Assembly: GCF_023734135.1 (NCBI RefSeq)
Contig: NZ_AP025730.1
Coordinates: 3,410,001 to 3,474,000 of the forward strand
Length of the DNA stretch: 64,000 nt
Direction: 5' to 3'
From: Sphaerotilus microaerophilus
GTDB lineage: Bacteria; Pseudomonadota; Gammaproteobacteria; Burkholderiales; Burkholderiaceae_C
The notes beneath the pieces were generated by a model that was not told the origin of the DNA, did not search any database, and saw nothing but the letters and a program-made list of their open reading frames with translations. This document shows, one piece after another, positions 59,279-64,000 of this stretch. Both the position numbers and the translations under genes were made by a program. Numbering within the stretch: the stretch's first letter is position 1; each line of letters opens with the position of its first letter.

Positions 59279-60329
59279 CCTGATTAGGCATGAACCTCAG
59301 CCGATCTGATCTGGGCTTGGGTGCGTGGGGCGGCGCAGGCGGCGGTGCGCAGCAACTTGCCGACCAGGGCAAACAGATCGAAGCGGCGGTTGAAGCGGTA
59401 GGAAAACGCGCCGAGATATTGGTGGGCGTACTTGCCGAACTTGAAGGCCTTGTGCGCGCCGCCGATGGCCGTCTTCAGGTTGGCCAGCACCGTGTTGACC
59501 CAGTGGAACTTGGGCATCTGCGCGGGCTTGCGACCACCCACGACGATGTACGAATGCGCGCAGTGCGCCTTGATCACACCGGCAAAGCAGGCCAGCCCGT
59601 CGCTGAGCACGCTGCTGCCGGGGCGCAAGTTCTTGGTCGCCCACTCGGTCACAGCCTCGGCGGTGAACCCCGGCAGCGGCGAGAGCTTCGCGTACACCGG
59701 ATGACCCGCGGCATTGAGCGACACCGCTGCGATCATCGGCTGCTTGTTGGGCGAGCCTCGCCCGGCCTGGCCCGGCAACTGCGGGCGTTCGCCGCCGAGG
59801 TAGGCGTCGTCGAGCAGAACCTGGCCGCGCAACGGAAACTGGGCATCGCGCTCGGCCATGGCCAGCATGACCTTGTGGTTCAACAGCCAGGCAGTGCGGT
59901 AGCTCACCCCGAGCTGGCGTTTGAGCGCCAGCGCCGCCAGCCCGGTCTTGGCCTGGCTGATCAGGTAGATGGCCAGGAACCACAGGCGCAGCGGCAGCTT
60001 CGAGCTGTCCATGAGCGTGCCTGCTGTCAGCGAGCATTGATGGCGGCAACTGCGGCACTGAAACAGCGAGCGGCCCTCGTGTTGCACCCGATAGTGGTCG
60101 CGCCCCTGGCAACGCGGGCAGACGAAGCCCTCGGGCCAGCGCCAGTGCTCAAGGGCAGCTGCGCACTGCGACTCCTCGCCGTACAAGGCCAAGAACTCGA
60201 TCAGGGACATGCCGTGCTGGAACTGGATTCGGTTGATCGCCATGGCCGCACTCCTTCAAGGTCGTGCAGCCACTCTATGGTCTCACTGGCTCACCAGATG
60301 AGCCTGGCTGAGGTTCATGCCTAATCAGG
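59279..60329 (-). mobile_element. IS1595-family insertion sequence, complete
   Basis: The element is 1,051 bp with perfect 24-bp terminal inverted repeats (59279-59302 and 60306-60329, outer end CCTGATTAGGCATGAACC). It is bordered by an 8-bp target duplication, TGTTGGCT (59271-59278 and 60330-60337). It contains one intact transposase gene. The perfect ends and duplication indicate a recent insertion. Confidence 0.93.
59284..60243 (-). CDS. IS1595-family transposase
   Basis: A 319-residue transposase with the family's N-terminal zinc ribbon (FVCPRCQGRDHY and FQCRSCRHQCSLTAGT), a helical DNA-binding part (LKRQLGVSYRTAWLLNHKVM) and an ISXO2-like DDE catalytic domain: Asp in LLDDAYLGGERP, Asp in SVLSDGLACFAGV and the final FHWVNTVLANLKTAI. 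The stop codon lies inside the terminal inverted repeat, a normal feature of the group. The frame is intact. Confidence 0.92.
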   Translation of the reverse strand: MAINRIQFQHGMSLIEFLALYGEESQCAAALEHWRWPEGFVCPRCQGRDHYRVQHEGRSLFQCRSCRHQCSLTAGTLMDSSKLPLRLWFLAIYLISQAKTGLAALALKRQLGVSYRTAWLLNHKVMLAMAERDAQFPLRGQVLLDDAYLGGERPQLPGQAGRGSPNKQPMIAAVSLNAAGHPVYAKLSPLPGFTAEAVTEWATKNLRPGSSVLSDGLACFAGVIKAHCAHSYIVVGGRKPAQMPKFHWVNTVLANLKTAIGGAHKAFKFGKYAHQYLGAFSYRFNRRFDLFALVGKLLRTAACAAPRTQAQIRSAEVHA

Positions 60330-60496
60330 TGTTGGCTTGATCGGTGACACGCACGGCCCGGTCTTTCGACAAGGACAAGACGAGCGCGACCACAGACAAA
60401 AGAACCGTGAGCGACGAAAGAATATCGCCGGCTTTGATCGTACGATCAAACTGAAGTAGCATGAAAGGAGTCCTTCAAAGACGTTCTGCTCCAAAA

Positions 60497-60502
60497 ATTA
60501 TA
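60497..60502 (-). promoter_or_regulatory. candidate -10 element of the IS1595-split gene
   Basis: TATAAT on the minus strand, about 35 bases upstream of the original ATG at 60462, in a locally AT-rich stretch. No convincing -35 box is seen. The remaining bases of 60463-60724 hold no gene I can support. Confidence 0.3.
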
Positions 60503-60724
60503 TAAGGTACCCGACTCAGTAGAGCCGCAGCAGGAGTATGGCTGAAGGCGCACCGTGCTCGCTGGCGCCCTTTGAATCCGATCGCGGCCATTCAATCAAT
60601 ATGCGCCTTATTCCAGGAATTCACCGGCAGAAAGTTCAAGAATCCAATCTTGATGCTTCCCCGGCTCCCATTTCCCGCACTGGTTTCAGCGAGTTCGGAG
60701 TTCGGCAAGGTAAAGACACACCGC

Positions 60725-63700
60725 CTACCTCCCCGCCTGGATCAACGCCAGCCCGTTGCCGGCAGGCACGTAGTCGTACAGCTTCGGCGTCTGCAACCGC
60801 GGTTTGGCGGCCGGCTTGGCCACACCGCGGGCGCCCTCACCCTCCACCATCACCTTGAGCGAGCCGCTGGCCAGCTCGGCCTGCAGCTCCGGCACCCGCA
60901 CGGTGGGGTAACGCAGCCATTCGAGCAGGTCGACCCGACCGTCGTTGGGGCGCACGTCGGCCCGGTTGGCCACCAGGCCCTCCTTCACCAGGGCGTAGGT
61001 CAACAGGCCGCTGCTGACCTTGCGGTGCTCCAGCGCGGTGTCTTCCGCCTGGGTGGCGGCCAGGATGCGGATGCCCTTGTCGTAGGCCAACTGGTCCAAA
61101 CCGCGCGAACCCATCGGGCCTGCCTTGTAGCCGGCGCTGACGGCCGCCGCGGAGTGGCAGGCATCCAGCACCAGGGCCATCTGCCCGGCATCGATGTCGC
61201 GCAGCCAGCGGTCGATCTCCGAGGTCGAGATCGAACGTGCATCGAACCGGCCCAGGCCGCTCACCCCGGCTGCTGCCCCCACGTCGGACGGCACGATGTG
61301 CAGATCCCCCGTCAGGTCGCTGACGTAACCGTGGCCGGCAAACGTCACCAGCACCAGGTCTGCAGGCGTCGCGGCCGCCAGCTTGTCCGCCCCCGGCACG
61401 CCTGCGAGCACCTTGGCCTTGTCCGGCTGCCCGGCCAGCAGGCCCAGCGCTGCCTGGATGCGCGACTTGGTCGCGCTGGACCCGCCCGCAGCCTCCGATT
61501 CCAGCGTGACCGTCACAACCTCCCCAAACTCACCGGCCCGCCTCAGGCTGGCCGCCACCTGCATGGAGATCAACCGCGCGTCGTTGACCGCGTAGGCCAG
61601 CGTGTTGAAGGCCTGGCCATCGTAGGCATTGACGCCGATGGCCAGAACGTAGGCCTTGCCGCGCGGCAGCGTCACAGGCTTGGTTGGCTTGAAGTCCAGC
61701 GCCGCCACCTTGCTGCGGATGCGGTCCGCGTTGAAGGCGTAGGCCTGGAACGACACCGTTGAGCCACCGGCCGGCAGCCGGATATTCTCGAAGGTGCGCG
61801 TGAAGCGGCCGCTCTTGGCATCGATTTCCAGCGCTCCGTCCTTCTCCGGCGCATAGGCCACCAATCGACCATTGCGGAAGAGCCGTAGGTCCTGTGCGCC
61901 ACTGCTCTTGCCGTCGGCAGCCGACTGGGGTGTCACCGACACCTTGACCCGCACCAGTCCGGGCTTGCCGGGCATGGCCTCGACTTGGTCGATCGACACC
62001 TGAGGTGTGACCCGGTTGCGGTCTGCCAGGCGGGTCATGCTGCCCAGGTCTGCTCCACCCTCGAAGATCTGCGGCAACAAGTCGGGTGTGTGGAAGGCAC
62101 GCATGACGGTATCGAAGGGCACTGGGCGCAGCGGATCGTCATCCATCACCCAATGCAGGGCCGGGTTGGCGCCCAGGTTGCTGGAGTCGATGCGGTTGTC
62201 GGGGTCGATCACGACCCAGTTGCCTCCCGCCAGACCGAGCAGCGTTCCGATCTGCGCCTTGCGCCCTGCCAACTCGAACAGTCGAATCTCACCCCTTGTG
62301 GTTCCAACGGCCAAGTGACGGCCATTGGGGCTCACGGCCAGGGAGGTGGCAACCTCTCCCTCCAGCGGCGCTTGGAAGGCAGTTCGCAGACGATTCTGGC
62401 CGTCCAGCACAACCGCCTGACCACCGCTGTGCACCGCCACCCAACGGTCGTCCTTGCTGGCGCTGGCCTGCGTGGCCTGAGCAAACTCCGGGGGCAGCAT
62501 CAGTGCCTGAAGCGCTGCATCGGCAGACTTGCCCGCCACGATGGGCCGATGGCTTTCCGGAGTCACTCCCACCAGCTTGCCGTCGATGGCCTTTGTAGTC
62601 CGCAGGGTCAATTGCAGGCCCGCCCCTTCAGGTTTCCAGTCGATGAGCGCTTGGTTGACCAACAGGCGCTGCCCATTCAGGAAGACGGGCGCGTGATCCT
62701 GGCTTGATTTGAACTTCTCGATGTCCAGCGATCCAAGGGTGACACCGCTTTCGGCGTCCAGCAACTGCAGTTGCCATTCGATCGGGTTCTTTGAAAAAGG
62801 CACGGCCTGCTTCAGACGCCCCCCGATGCCGCCCAGGATCGAGCCCAGCAGAACCGCCCGGTCCTGAGGCGCGGGCTGCGTGCCTGGGGCCGACTCGGCT
62901 GCTTGGGATGACTGCCTTCCTGGTCCATCCTTGCGGAAATGCAGCAACACGACAGCAAGCTTCTGGTCCGGTGAAATCGCCAGACCGCGTGGATCAGCCG
63001 TTCTGCCCTCTGGTGCAGAGAACTGCCGCGTCCACACAGGCTGATCGGCGCCTACCTGCTCCATGCGAACTTCGTGAATGGCCTTCTCGAGGGTCACGGC
63101 CTGGAACCGCGTCGTGAGCACGCGGTTGCCGCCCACTCGCCCAAGGTTCGGGCCAATTGCTTCAGACATCATGACGGTCTGACCCGAACGAACGCGCGCC
63201 ACTGCTCCATCGGCCAATGACCAGCGCAGCGTCTGTTGCGTCATGGTGAAGGGACTTACCGCTGTTTCTGCCATATCCTGGAGAGACATCTGCTTCTTGA
63301 CCGGCCTGTCGGGATCGTTCTCTGGGTGCTGCGAGTGCGTGCTGATCAGGTGAGCATCGTCCTCGAAGGCCACTTGGTTCACCGGCCCTTCGGCCGCGCG
63401 CCAGGAGTTCAGTACCGGAACCCCTGTTTTCCAGCGAGCGGCCACGAGGGTGGGGCCAGCCACGAAGAAAAAGCTCTGCTGGTCTGCCGATGGTGTAACC
63501 GAGCTGCCGTTGACCGACGACATCCGAGTCATGCCAAAACCAGGTGGAAGAATCGGCCCCCGAAGGCTGATTGTCCGTGCCAGCTTGTCTACTTCAACCA
63601 CACGCCGAATTTCCAACATGGAGTCGTCCGGTTCGGTCTCGCCTGCATCTCGGCGATTCCTCAGGAGCAACAGCTGCTGCTCATCCGGACTGAAGGCCAT

Positions 63701-64000
63701 ACCGGCCACCGCCGTATCCTGCTCATAAAGGGGTTGGATGATCGTGCTGAGCGGGCTGTCAGCCGGCTTGGCTCCGCCCTGGTAATTCACCGTAAACCTC
63801 TTCACCAGGCGCCGCTGTTGTAGATCGAAGAGACTGATCTCTGCCCCTTGTTGAGCGCCGGCCCGCACCGCCAACCACTTGCCCTGAGCAGACACCGCAG
63901 CCAGCGAGACCCCCTTGTAGGAAGGGGCAGCACCCTGGAACGATGAGAGCGGTACCAGCGAACCATTGATCGACAGCAGCGTTTCGGCACGCGACATCGG
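60725..64000 (-). CDS. caspase-like (peptidase C14) protein with beta-propeller-like N-terminal region, possibly incomplete at 5' end
   Basis: At least 1,090 residues; an ATG at 63997 is the last codon but one in the window, so the true start may lie outside. The C-terminal third is a caspase-fold protease (KAYVLAIGVNAYDGQAFNTL, catalytic His889 in VLVTFAGHGYVSD, catalytic Cys947 in LVLDACHSAAAVS). Residues about 20-660 contain repeated WD40-like blades (SLAAVSAQGKWLAVRAG, AISPDQKLAVVLLHF, AVSPNGRHLAVGTTRGEIRL). A beta-sandwich-like linker lies at about 670-760. Propeller plus caspase recalls bacterial metacaspase/orthocaspase-type immune or cell-death proteins, in which the propeller senses or recruits. 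The product ends LALIQAGR. Numbering assumes the ATG at 63997. Confidence 0.85.
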   Translation of the reverse strand, partial: PMSRAETLLSINGSLVPLSSFQGAAPSYKGVSLAAVSAQGKWLAVRAGAQQGAEISLFDLQQRRLVKRFTVNYQGGAKPADSPLSTIIQPLYEQDTAVAGMAFSPDEQQLLLLRNRRDAGETEPDDSMLEIRRVVEVDKLARTISLRGPILPPGFGMTRMSSVNGSSVTPSADQQSFFFVAGPTLVAARWKTGVPVLNSWRAAEGPVNQVAFEDDAHLISTHSQHPENDPDRPVKKQMSLQDMAETAVSPFTMTQQTLRWSLADGAVARVRSGQTVMMSEAIGPNLGRVGGNRVLTTRFQAVTLEKAIHEVRMEQVGADQPVWTRQFSAPEGRTADPRGLAISPDQKLAVVLLHFRKDGPGRQSSQAAESAPGTQPAPQDRAVLLGSILGGIGGRLKQAVPFSKNPIEWQLQLLDAESGVTLGSLDIEKFKSSQDHAPVFLNGQRLLVNQALIDWKPEGAGLQLTLRTTKAIDGKLVGVTPESHRPIVAGKSADAALQALMLPPEFAQATQASASKDDRWVAVHSGGQAVVLDGQNRLRTAFQAPLEGEVATSLAVSPNGRHLAVGTTRGEIRLFELAGRKAQIGTLLGLAGGNWVVIDPDNRIDSSNLGANPALHWVMDDDPLRPVPFDTVMRAFHTPDLLPQIFEGGADLGSMTRLADRNRVTPQVSIDQVEAMPGKPGLVRVKVSVTPQSAADGKSSGAQDLRLFRNGRLVAYAPEKDGALEIDAKSGRFTRTFENIRLPAGGSTVSFQAYAFNADRIRSKVAALDFKPTKPVTLPRGKAYVLAIGVNAYDGQAFNTLAYAVNDARLISMQVAASLRRAGEFGEVVTVTLESEAAGGSSATKSRIQAALGLLAGQPDKAKVLAGVPGADKLAAATPADLVLVTFAGHGYVSDLTGDLHIVPSDVGAAAGVSGLGRFDARSISTSEIDRWLRDIDAGQMALVLDACHSAAAVSAGYKAGPMGSRGLDQLAYDKGIRILAATQAEDTALEHRKVSSGLLTYALVKEGLVANRADVRPNDGRVDLLEWLRYPTVRVPELQAELASGSLKVMVEGEGARGVAKPAAKPRLQTPKLYDYVPAGNGLALIQAGR

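Larger units (their letters stand above)
58711..60462 (-). pseudogene. membrane-anchored protein gene split by IS1595
   Basis: Removing the IS (59279-60329) and one 8-bp target copy restores a single 230-codon frame. The N-terminal 44 codons (60462-60330, starting MLLQFDRTIKAGDILSSLTV) include a transmembrane helix (about 12-32). The rest continues without frame change through VTDQANKVRTAAASVIVKLD to a stop at 58711. The soluble part is helical (LAAVEERISGEFLRNGERGI), with no known motif; codon use is lower in GC than in the core genome. As it stands, only the 178-codon C-terminal part (from an ATG at 59247) could be made, without the anchor. AAGGACTCC precedes the original ATG. It may have been a partner of the neighbouring caspase-like gene. 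Confidence 0.75.

Overview
The window is a very GC-rich bacterial chromosome segment with two parts. Positions 1 to about 25,560 look like core genome of a betaproteobacterium of the order Burkholderiales. A Sphaerotilus/Leptothrix/Ideonella-type relative is a guess from gene content and codon use. The evidence is a PutA with a divergent Lrp-type regulator, FabI, a TctE-like sensor kinase, a GtsABC-type sugar ABC transporter and a Cys-type SelD. From about 25,561 to the right edge lies an accessory genomic island with more mixed base composition. It holds insertion sequences, a toxin-antitoxin pair, a ParM-type operon and several stacked anti-phage or cell-suicide systems.

Core part, left to right: a partial membrane-anchored coiled-coil protein (minus); an Lrp/AsnC regulator divergent from putA; a REC-PAS-GGDEF-EAL protein; a TonB-dependent receptor, a YfiR-family periplasmic protein and a hybrid histidine kinase, which read as one sensory cluster; MarC-family membrane protein; FabI; a response regulator and TctE-like kinase directly in front of a four-gene sugar ABC transporter (gtsA, gtsB, gtsC and a MalK-type ATPase); selD; and a run of small minus-strand genes (oxidoreductase-like, cupin, DUF2853, DUF924).

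The island border is visible. At 25,561-25,580 the minus strand carries the last ~17-20 bases of a tRNA-His gene followed by its rho-independent terminator, but no tRNA body. This is the footprint of integration into the 3' end of tRNA-His. The other end, with the intact tRNA and presumably the integrase, is not in the window.

Island layout: two identical 1,617-bp IS110-family copies in inverted orientation (25,769-27,385 and 38,381-39,997) flank hipBA, a tightly coupled ParM operon with what looks like a split Cas4-like nuclease, a 1.4-kb stretch without recognisable genes, and an 1,811-residue TIR-NTPase-repeat protein. Right of the second copy is one long minus-strand operon: hsdM, hsdS, an AlbA_2/ATPase-type protein with an internal deletion, a complete type I Zorya system (zorA, zorB, zorC, zorD), a DUF262/DUF1524 (GmrSD-like) nuclease, and the first 51 codons of hsdR, cut by the IS110 copy. 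The type I restriction operon has therefore become a carrier for Zorya and a GmrSD-like system while losing its own restriction subunit.

Further right, still on the minus strand, are a TIR-nSTAND-transmembrane-FGE protein and a small partner gene. The C-terminus of the FGE protein has the hallmarks of a diversity-generating-retroelement variable region, but no reverse transcriptase or template repeat was seen nearby. Next is a small membrane protein gene split by an IS1595 element with a perfect 8-bp target duplication, and a caspase-like protease with a beta-propeller-like N-terminal part that runs to the window edge.
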